A DNA stretch of 5,009 bases, from NCBI GenBank assembly GCA_020848015.1, contig JADLBA010000035.1:1-5009 (forward strand), in the 5' to 3' direction. The translations under genes and the position numbers were made by a program. Source of the DNA: Crocinitomicaceae bacterium (GTDB taxonomy: Bacteria > Bacteroidota > Bacteroidia > Flavobacteriales_D > Sanyastnellaceae). The first letter of the stretch is position 1; each line of letters starts with the position of its first letter. The notes beneath the pieces were generated by a model that did not search any database, was not told the DNA's origin, and was given only the letters and a program-made list of their open reading frames with translations. Of the stretch, positions 1 to 5,009 are shown one piece after another.

Positions 1-1
1 T

Positions 2-481
2 ACAGCATTAAGTGGTCTGACCACTGATAATCCACTCGACGGATCAACATCTTGTTACATTCAGGCGGGTGCGGGCATCAAAACCCGCCTCGACTTTCCC
101 CACCTCAGCGACTTTAATAGCCTTGTGGGAAGGACAGTTAATAAAGCAGAACTGGTTATTCCTTTTGAACCAGGAGACCGATTTTATCCACAGGACAAGT
201 TATTTTTGCTATATAAAAACCAGCAGGGATCACTCCAGATACTTCCCGATCAAACCATGCAGACTATCGGAGGAGGAGTCAACCTTTTTCATAACGAATA
301 CCGCTTTAATATCAGCCGTTATATTCAAAAAGTACTGAACGATGAAATTTCTCCCGAAGCAATCTATTTACTGAGCAGCTCAGCCGGAGTTTCTGTTAAC
401 CGGGTCTTTGCTCATGGCCCGTTATTCAGTTCAGAAGACAAGAGGGAAAATATGCGGCTGATTATCACCCTTACCAATTGA
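2..481 (+). CDS. DUF4270-family lipoprotein, C-terminal part (5' end outside window)
   Basis: The frame is open from the window edge to TGA at 479-481, giving 159 residues with no stop, so the true start lies upstream. A GTG at 125 is internal and is not taken as the start. The fragment carries a stretch typical of DUF4270 proteins: YIQAGAGIKTRLDFP (fragment residues 19-33), then an NKAELVIP segment (47-54). It ends in a beta-strand-like RLIITLTN tail. Family members are normally Bacteroidota lipoproteins with an N-terminal signal, which cannot be seen here, and their function is unknown. From memory, a DUF4270 gene commonly sits just upstream of glmS in Bacteroidota, and that order is seen here, with 96 bp between the genes. 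Cotranscription with glmS is possible. The family call rests on recalled motif similarity and on this gene order. Confidence 0.8.
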   Translation, partial: TALSGLTTDNPLDGSTSCYIQAGAGIKTRLDFPHLSDFNSLVGRTVNKAELVIPFEPGDRFYPQDKLFLLYKNQQGSLQILPDQTMQTIGGGVNLFHNEYRFNISRYIQKVLNDEISPEAIYLLSSSAGVSVNRVFAHGPLFSSEDKRENMRLIITLTN

Positions 482-577
482 GGTTTTACTTAATTTCGGC
501 GTATAAAATGTTATGGCGGAGACCAGACACACCGTCACCTTGAATAAAACTGATTTTACAATTTAGGATTCAGCAAT

Positions 578-2422
578 ATGTGTGGAATAGTAGGATATAT
601 GGGCGGGCAAGATGCCTATCCAATTTTGATCAAAGGTCTTAAAAGACTTGAATACCGTGGATATGACAGTGCGGGCATCGCTTTGGTAAACCAAGGCGAT
701 TTCCGTCTCTACAAATGCAAGGGAAAAGTAGCGGATCTTGTAAATATGGTTGGACAGCTTCCAACGCATGGAACACTCGGTATCGGGCATACCCGCTGGG
801 CAACTCACGGTGTTCCGAACGATGTCAATGCACATCCGCATATTTCAGGAGACGGCTCCCTCTCCTTGATCCATAACGGAATTATTGAGAACTATGCCAC
901 CTTGAAAGAAGAACTCGTAAACCGGGGGCACAAATTTCAAAGCGATACTGACACCGAGGTACTGGTACATTTTATCGAGGATGTGAGAGCTACCACAGGA
1001 GTTGATCTGTTTGAAGCGGTGAGAGTTGCGCTGTCTGAGGTTATTGGCGCTTATGCAATTGTAGTTCTCGATAATAACAATCCCCAACAGATGATCGCCG
1101 CCAAAAAGTCGAGTCCGCTCGTGATCGGTATCGGCGAAAATGGCGATTTTTTTATTGCATCGGACGCTACTCCCATCATCGAATATACAAAAAATGTGGT
1201 TTACCTTGAGGATGAGGAGGTAGCGCTGATGGATCGTACATCGGGACTCAAAATTGTAACGATTCAGAACCAGCAGAAGACCCCTTATATTCAGGCGCTC
1301 GAGTTAAAACTCGAAGCCATAGAAAAGGGTGGATATGATTCTTTCATGCTAGAGGAAATTCATGAGCAACCCCGCTCCATCAGGGATTCGATAAGGGGGC
1401 GGCTCAACTTGCAGCACGGACAGATCCGCATGAGTGGCATTGATCAGCACGAAGACCGGTGGATAAATGCCCGCCGTATCATTGTTGTTGCCTGTGGCAC
1501 CTCTTGGCATGCGGGTCTCGTAGCTGAATACCTCTTTGAGGAGTTTGCGCGTATTCCGGTAGAGGTAGAGTATGCTTCAGAATTCCGGTACCGCAATCCG
1601 GTAATACTCCCTGACGACATCGTTATTTCTATCTCTCAAAGCGGAGAAACTGCTGATACACTCGCGGCGATTGAACTGGCCAAAGAAAAGGGGGCCTTCA
1701 TCTTTGGTGTCTGCAATGTAGTGGGGTCAAGTATTTCCCGTGCAACAATGAGTGGAGCCTATACCCATGCCGGGCCTGAAATTGGAGTTGCCTCCACCAA
1801 AGCATTCACAGCACAGGTAACAGTTCTGTACCAGATAGCTCTCTCCGTTGCGAACAAGAGAGGTACCATCAGCAAAGAAAGGTTACTCCGCCTGATAGCC
1901 GAACTCAGTTCGTTGCCAGATAAAGTGGAAGAGGTTCTGAAGACCAACCCTATTGTAGAAACCATTGCAGAGCTTCACAAAGACCATCGAAATGCCCTTT
2001 ATCTTGGCAGAGGATATACTTTTCCGGTAGCCCTCGAAGGAGCTCTCAAACTAAAAGAGATTTCTTATATACATGCTGAAGGGTACCCTGCGGCTGAAAT
2101 GAAACATGGCCCTATTGCTCTTATAGATCAGGAGATGCCGGTCTTTGTTATTGCGCCTCAGGGACACTCATACGAAAAAGTGGTCAGCAATATTCAGGAG
2201 GTGAAGGCGAGAAAGGGAAAAATCATCGCGATTGTGACTGCCGGCGATAAAATAGTGGCTGATTTGGCCGACCACGTGATTGAAATTCCTAAGACAGACG
2301 ACAGTTTAGTACCCATTATTTCGGTGATTCCGCTTCAGTTACTCGCCTACCACATAGCGGTAATGAGGGGTTGTAACGTAGATCAGCCGCGCAATTTGGC
2401 AAAAAGTGTAACTGTAGAATGA
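578..2422 (+). CDS. glmS: Glutamine--fructose-6-phosphate aminotransferase (isomerizing), GlmS
   Basis: This cytosolic enzyme converts fructose-6-phosphate and glutamine to glucosamine-6-phosphate and glutamate, the first step towards UDP-GlcNAc for peptidoglycan and LPS. The 614 residues are full length (E. coli has 609). The N-terminal Ntn glutaminase domain (about 1-220) begins MCGIVGY, with Cys2 as the nucleophile after Met removal. It has HTRWATHG (71-78), HNGIIENY (99-106) and Asp125 in SDTDTE. Two SIS sugar-isomerase domains follow: the first with CGTSWHAG (306-313), SISQSGETADT (351-361) and GVASTKAF (403-410), the second at about 460-600. Glu494, His510 and Lys609 match E. coli Glu488, His504 and Lys603 at a constant offset of 6. 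The C-terminal tail NLAKSVTVE is intact. AGGA at 565-568 lies 9 nt before the ATG and fixes the start. I see no clear promoter in the 96-bp upstream gap and no terminator after the gene. Confidence 0.98.
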   Translation: MCGIVGYMGGQDAYPILIKGLKRLEYRGYDSAGIALVNQGDFRLYKCKGKVADLVNMVGQLPTHGTLGIGHTRWATHGVPNDVNAHPHISGDGSLSLIHNGIIENYATLKEELVNRGHKFQSDTDTEVLVHFIEDVRATTGVDLFEAVRVALSEVIGAYAIVVLDNNNPQQMIAAKKSSPLVIGIGENGDFFIASDATPIIEYTKNVVYLEDEEVALMDRTSGLKIVTIQNQQKTPYIQALELKLEAIEKGGYDSFMLEEIHEQPRSIRDSIRGRLNLQHGQIRMSGIDQHEDRWINARRIIVVACGTSWHAGLVAEYLFEEFARIPVEVEYASEFRYRNPVILPDDIVISISQSGETADTLAAIELAKEKGAFIFGVCNVVGSSISRATMSGAYTHAGPEIGVASTKAFTAQVTVLYQIALSVANKRGTISKERLLRLIAELSSLPDKVEEVLKTNPIVETIAELHKDHRNALYLGRGYTFPVALEGALKLKEISYIHAEGYPAAEMKHGPIALIDQEMPVFVIAPQGHSYEKVVSNIQEVKARKGKIIAIVTAGDKIVADLADHVIEIPKTDDSLVPIISVIPLQLLAYHIAVMRGCNVDQPRNLAKSVTVE

Positions 2423-2460
2423 TGATTTTCAGGCTAAAAAAATAAATTAACAACAGACCT

Positions 2461-2489
2461 GTGAAAAACGATGAATTAACGTACATTTG
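2461..2489 (+). promoter_or_regulatory. Bacteroidota-type promoter for the barrel-lipoprotein unit
   Basis: TACATTTG at 2482-2489 matches the Bacteroidota -7 consensus TAnnTTTG exactly. GTG at 2461-2463, 18 nt upstream, fits the -33 TTG element with one mismatch. Transcription would start near 2495, leaving an AT-rich leader of about 45 nt before the ATG at 2541. No Shine-Dalgarno sequence is visible in that leader, as is common in this phylum. The start site is inferred from element spacing only. Confidence 0.65.
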
Positions 2490-2540
2490 TCCCCGATTTT
2501 TTTGCAAAACTTGCACCATTAAAACCCAAAACTCAATTTT

Positions 2541-3218
2541 ATGAAAAAGGTAATTTTATTCTTCGCTTTAGCTCTGGCCACAGTTACTGGAGTCTATGCA
2601 CAAAAACAAACGGGAGGTGAGAAAAACCTCGAAGTTCAGTTCGCCCCACTTGGTGGCAATCCTATTTCTATCAGCGGTATCCGTTTCCGTATGTTCAACT
2701 CAGCCACCAGTGCTATCCGCATCGGTCTTTTTATTGGCGGAACCTCTGACAAAAGCGTTGTAGCTGCTGACGATGACAACGATATTCCGGAACTGATTGA
2801 TACAGACAAAACCTTCGATGTAACTCTCCGTCCTGGTTACGAGAAACACTTTGCCGGCACTGAGCGCCTCTCTCCGTACATCGGTGGTGAGATTCTGTTC
2901 AATATGCACAGCGAAACATCTATTGATGAGGAGTGGAACACTGGAGACGAGCAGGTGGCTACCACAACCATTAAAGATGGTTCTACTACTTTCGGCTTAA
3001 ACGTTGTTGCCGGTACTGATTACTACTTTGCCAGCAACATCTACCTCGGTGCTGAGATTGGCTTTGGCTTCGCTATGACATCAAACAAAGACACCGTAGA
3101 AACACACGATGGATATCCTGATGGTGACGAAGAGCCGGATCCAGTTCCTAACGGAGGCAATTCAGGATGGGGCCCGAACTACAACGGAACTATCCGCTTG
3201 GGTTGGTTATTTAATTAA
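2541..3218 (+). CDS. Secreted outer-membrane beta-barrel protein, function unknown
   Basis: The 225-residue protein starts with a clear Sec signal peptide: Lys2-Lys3, a hydrophobic core at 4-18, and a likely cleavage VYA|QK after residue 20. The mature part has alternating amphipathic strands separated by polar loops, for example 29-36, 42-53, 57-66, 92-100, 111-121, 150-160, 166-178 and 215-224. This resembles a small 8-stranded OmpA/OmpW-like barrel ending in a strand, RLGWLFN. Two probable outer loops are strongly acidic: 77-89, which opens with three Asp, and 190-200 (DGYPDGDEEPD), followed by a Gly/Asn/Pro-rich stretch to about 213. The architecture is inferred from pattern and no specific family is recognised. 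It is the first gene of a unit with its own promoter, and the lipoprotein gene begins 8 bp after its stop. The start is supported by the signal peptide. No Shine-Dalgarno sequence is seen. Confidence 0.8.
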   Translation: MKKVILFFALALATVTGVYAQKQTGGEKNLEVQFAPLGGNPISISGIRFRMFNSATSAIRIGLFIGGTSDKSVVAADDDNDIPELIDTDKTFDVTLRPGYEKHFAGTERLSPYIGGEILFNMHSETSIDEEWNTGDEQVATTTIKDGSTTFGLNVVAGTDYYFASNIYLGAEIGFGFAMTSNKDTVETHDGYPDGDEEPDPVPNGGNSGWGPNYNGTIRLGWLFN

Positions 3219-3226
3219 TCACAGTC

Positions 3227-3715
3227 ATGATACATAAAAACCTAAATCTTAAAAGCACCGTTGCAGTAGTTCTGATGGCTGTTTCCTCAGCTTTCTTTAC
3301 TGGTTGCCAGAAGGAGCAGATAGTTGGTGGCGGTAATACTACCTCCCCCACTACTATCAATCTGAACAAAGACCAGAAAAGGATGGTGGGTGATCTTATT
3401 CATCGGCTGCCGGTGATTCGTGTGTATGATGAAGTCCACAATCGCTTCATTGATATTGATGCACAAAATCGCGATTTCAGTTTCTCTACTCCCAACGATG
3501 GTTGGAATTTCTCCAACACTAATGGCGTGGAGTGGGTAGCTGCTGAGGGCGGTGGAGGATTCCTTTTTATCGATGGCAGCGCTCTCGGAGGCAATACCGG
3601 CGGAACAGTTGTTGCCGGAAACTCTGTGCTGGATATAAACTACACATTCTGTTTTTCTGCCAGCGATGAGGCGCTTGGTATGGATCTCTTTGATGTAGGA
3701 GGCGATTTTACCTGA
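3227..3715 (+). CDS. Lipoprotein, N-terminal part of a gene interrupted by in-frame TGA
   Basis: As written, this encodes 162 residues. The N-terminus is a lipoprotein signal peptide: basic start, hydrophobic core at about 11-24, and lipobox FTGC with Cys27 as the lipidation site. The following residues QKEQ (28-31) resemble the acidic/lysine lipoprotein export signal known from Capnocytophaga and Flavobacterium, suggesting display on the cell surface (inference). After a Gly/Thr/Ser linker (34-44) come a basic-rich segment (48-74) and a Gly-rich beta-type region (105-135). The protein stops abruptly in a Gly-rich run, GGDFT, although the same frame continues open to 4114, so I read it as a truncated product of a 295-codon gene. 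It lies 8 bp after the barrel gene, without a Shine-Dalgarno sequence, and is presumably cotranscribed. No family is recognised. If translated as is, it would lack its acidic C-terminal half. Confidence 0.75.
   Translation: MIHKNLNLKSTVAVVLMAVSSAFFTGCQKEQIVGGGNTTSPTTINLNKDQKRMVGDLIHRLPVIRVYDEVHNRFIDIDAQNRDFSFSTPNDGWNFSNTNGVEWVAAEGGGGFLFIDGSALGGNTGGTVVAGNSVLDINYTFCFSASDEALGMDLFDVGGDFT
3713..3715 (+). other. In-frame TGA stop interrupting the lipoprotein gene (codon 163)
   Basis: This TGA is the only stop between the ATG at 3227 and the TGA at 4112, and both sides are in the same frame, so no frameshift is needed to join them. One substitution would restore sense, for example GGA (Gly), TGG (Trp) or CGA (Arg). 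The Gly-rich surroundings make Gly plausible. TGA also terminates the DUF4270 gene, glmS and this gene itself, which argues against genome-wide reassignment of TGA. Confidence 0.85.
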
Positions 3716-4114
3716 GTTTCTGTCGTTCTCGGTATCGGAGGAGATTTTGAAGCTCTTATGAACGGTGAAGTAGAAGAAGGTGAAGATGTAGATTTTACCG
3801 ATTACTTCTGGGGATTTGCTTGCTATGTAGTCTATGCTGACGTTGCTTCAGGTAACTACGAAGTACTTAACTGGTTTGATGATATGGATTCAGACCCGGA
3901 TGACCTCGAAGATAAATCTTTCAGCTATGTCCTCGACTTCCAGAATTTCGCCCTCTACTTCTCCAGCGATGGATCAGTCAATGTTTCAGGAGGTAGTATG
4001 ACCTTCAACGGTGAATACCTCGCTATCCTGGATATGTTCCTCGATTTCGATGGTGATACCGAAGATGTTGACATTGAAGAGGTGAGCGGCTACGGCACAA
4101 TGGGCTGTAACTGA
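3716..4114 (+). pseudogene. C-terminal part of the interrupted lipoprotein gene
   Basis: These 132 codons (164-295 of the restored protein) continue the frame of the lipoprotein after its TGA. The first ATG is at 3758 (codon 178), giving a 118-residue ORF with no signal peptide. The only purine-rich stretch upstream, GGAGGAG, is about 14 nt away, so independent translation is unlikely. The segment is very acidic: residues 178-295 contain 29 Asp/Glu, one Lys and no Arg. Two Asp clusters, 218-229 and 273-285, resemble loose calcium-binding loops, without an exact EF-hand or TSP3 match. Beta-type segments such as FQNFALYF and SMTFNGEYLAI, and a near-terminal Cys294, look like part of a folded exported domain. 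The stop is followed about 20 nt later by the terminator. Sequence quality appears preserved, so the break is recent, an error, or bypassed. No family is recognised. Confidence 0.7.
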
Positions 4115-4135
4115 TCCTGAAGTAAACCAATATTT

Positions 4136-4170
4136 AAAATACCCCGGAAAATTCCGGGGTATTTTTTTTT
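4136..4170 (+). terminator. Strong rho-independent terminator
   Basis: A perfect inverted repeat has arms at 4136-4149 and 4152-4165, with core CCCCGGAA/TTCCGGGG and a 2-nt centre that would open to a small loop. Its 3' side runs into nine T residues (4162-4170). It lies 21 nt after the lipoprotein stop and closes the barrel-lipoprotein unit. It also separates that unit from the DUF502 gene. Confidence 0.95.
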
Positions 4171-4241
4171 ATTCCTTTTCTCTCATCTTCATTAGTCATA
4201 AAGTATTTCCCTGACATCGCCTGAAGTATCCTGCAACATTA

Positions 4242-4268
4242 TTGAGGTTAGCGTTTATGATACCTTAG
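4242..4268 (+). promoter_or_regulatory. Possible weak promoter of the DUF502 gene
   Basis: TTG at 4242-4244 and TACCTTAG at 4261-4268 approximate the Bacteroidota -33 and -7 elements. The -7 box has one mismatch to TAnnTTTG, and the 16-nt spacer is slightly short. A promoter is expected somewhere between the terminator ending at 4170 and the ATG at 4291, and this is the best candidate I see. The rest of 4171-4290 shows nothing else I can name. Confidence 0.3.
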
Positions 4269-4290
4269 CGGAAAAATTCAGCTATAAAGA

Positions 4291-4932
4291 ATGAGCAACC
4301 GCAGTCTCAAAAAAATCATTGGATATATTCTCAATGGGCTACTCATCACACTGCCCATATTTGCAACCGTCTATCTCATATTTAAACTTTTTACCTGGCT
4401 CGATGGCCTGATTCCGCGGCTTATTTATTCAAAAAAAGACCTCGAAGAGTTTGAATCCACCGGGCATACCTTTTGGGGCTGGGGAATACTGAGCCTTTTA
4501 CTGATTCTCTTTCTCATGGGTTGGATAGGTTCCAAAGTGATAAACGAGCCGCTAAAACGCTGGTTCGATAGACAACTCGACCGCCTTCCCCTTATTAAAA
4601 CGATCTATAAAAGCATCACTGACCTGCTGGGAGCATTTGTCGGATCGAAAAAAAGATTCAATCAACCGGTATTAGTAAAATTAAGCTATGATCCCGATCT
4701 GGAAGCCATAGGCTTCGTAACAGATACCGACCTTTCAGAACTTGGTGATATTCCGGATAAAGTGGCCGTTTACTTCCCGATGAGCTATAGTTTTTCAGGC
4801 CATCTGCTATTGGTTCCTGTAAAAAATATTACCCGAATTGAGAGAAATGCAGTTGACGTGATGAAGTACATCGTCAGCGGTGGAGTTGTGGAAATAGAAC
4901 ATGAAGTGCCCCGTGAGCATGGCGAAAAATAA
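4291..4932 (+). CDS. DUF502 family inner-membrane protein
   Basis: This 213-residue integral membrane protein matches the DUF502 pattern. The first helix (about 10-33) begins GYILNGLLITLPIFATVYL and is followed by WLDGLI (36-41). A second helix spans about 62-80. The family's LPLIKTIY segment (99-106), GFVTDTDL (141-148), the FP...SGHLLLVP region (162-176) and MKYIVSGGVV (191-200) follow in the usual order. The C-terminal soluble domain is probably cytoplasmic, and the tail is charged. Length is normal for the family. DUF502 proteins occur widely in bacteria, and plant relatives (COV/LCV-type) also exist, but the biochemical role is unknown. The gene stands alone after a strong terminator and ends in tandem stops (TAA-TAG). 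The start is the first ATG of the frame that gives the expected N-terminal helix. No Shine-Dalgarno sequence is evident. Confidence 0.88.
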   Translation: MSNRSLKKIIGYILNGLLITLPIFATVYLIFKLFTWLDGLIPRLIYSKKDLEEFESTGHTFWGWGILSLLLILFLMGWIGSKVINEPLKRWFDRQLDRLPLIKTIYKSITDLLGAFVGSKKRFNQPVLVKLSYDPDLEAIGFVTDTDLSELGDIPDKVAVYFPMSYSFSGHLLLVPVKNITRIERNAVDVMKYIVSGGVVEIEHEVPREHGEK

Positions 4933-4989
4933 TAGGCACAGTCTTTCATTCATCATCTTGGAAACCTTACAATTAACATATAAAAATAA

Positions 4990-5009
4990 ATGCCTGATGT
5001 AATGCCTGA
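4990..5009 (+). CDS. Possible start of a further gene (cut by window end)
   Basis: After 57 bp of AT-rich spacer, an ATG at 4990 opens a frame reading MPDVMP to the window edge. A second ATG in the same frame lies at 5002. The AT-rich, Shine-Dalgarno-free leader resembles the one before the barrel gene. Only six codons are visible, so neither coding status nor product can be judged. Confidence 0.25.

Noticed and set aside
69..338. Second + frame ORF overlapping the DUF4270 tail
   Set aside because: The overlapping frame 2-481 has clear family motifs, and this one has low-quality composition and no support.
482..577. glmS ribozyme or riboswitch upstream of glmS
   Set aside because: The gap is only 96 nt, shorter than the known ribozyme. 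I see no pseudoknot-like complementarity, and the element is typical of Firmicutes rather than Bacteroidota.
563..841. Minus-strand ORFs of 60-90 codons overlapping glmS, the barrel and lipoprotein genes (563-841, 845-1087, 1759-1965, 2700-2909, 3400-3594)
   Set aside because: All lie antisense to well-supported + strand genes, have no recognisable domains or start signals, and look like chance open frames.
2423..2480. Terminator after glmS
   Set aside because: The only inverted repeat seen is ACAG/CTGT with a 2-nt loop and no T tract, too weak to call.
3713..3742. TGA followed by a small hairpin (TTCTC 3726-3730, GAGGA 3738-3742) as a bacterial SECIS for selenocysteine
   Set aside because: The stem is only 5 bp and includes a G-T pair, the protein is not a recognised redox selenoprotein, and no SelA/SelB/SelC can be seen. 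A plain nonsense change or an error is simpler.
3758..4114. Independent 118-residue gene starting at 3758
   Set aside because: It is in the same frame as the upstream lipoprotein, the frame is open from codon 164 with fold-like residues before the ATG, there is no signal peptide, and the ribosome site is poorly spaced. It is better read as the 3' part of one gene.
4990..5009. Direct repeat ATGCCTGA at 4990-4997 and 5002-5009
   Set aside because: Two 8-bp copies at the window edge are probably coincidence within a coding start. There is not enough sequence to call a repeat element.

Overview
The window looks like chromosomal DNA from a member of the Bacteroidota (Flavobacteriia/Sphingobacteriia/Cytophagia level; I cannot place it further). 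The evidence is a DUF4270-type lipoprotein tail directly upstream of glmS, a promoter matching the Bacteroidota form (-33 TTG-like, -7 TAnnTTTG), mostly weak or absent Shine-Dalgarno sequences, and a lipoprotein whose residues after the lipobox cysteine resemble the Bacteroidota surface-export signal. All recognised genes are on the + strand. Three of the window's reading frames end in TGA, so TGA is an ordinary stop codon here.

Layout. Positions 2-481 hold the C-terminal 159 residues of a DUF4270-family protein. Positions 578-2422 hold a complete glmS (glucosamine-6-phosphate synthase), with every catalytic residue checked present. A good promoter at 2461-2489 then starts a separate transcription unit. 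It contains a secreted, probably 8-stranded outer-membrane beta-barrel protein (2541-3218) and, 8 bp later, an acidic lipoprotein gene (3227-4114), and closes with a strong intrinsic terminator (4136-4170). Positions 4291-4932 hold a two-helix membrane protein of the DUF502 family. The last 20 bases may be the start of another gene.

The most notable point is the lipoprotein gene. It is one continuous frame of 295 codons broken only by a TGA at codon 163 (3713-3715). The downstream part is open to a normal stop just before the terminator, has no convincing start of its own, and still looks like selected protein. This could be a recent nonsense mutation, a sequencing or assembly error, or, less likely, programmed readthrough.

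Functionally, GlmS supplies amino sugars for peptidoglycan and LPS. The barrel and the lipoprotein are probably a co-expressed envelope pair of unknown role. I see no phage, transposon, CRISPR, tRNA/rRNA or defence system. This is mostly ordinary core and envelope sequence, with one interrupted gene and one uncharacterised barrel-lipoprotein pair.
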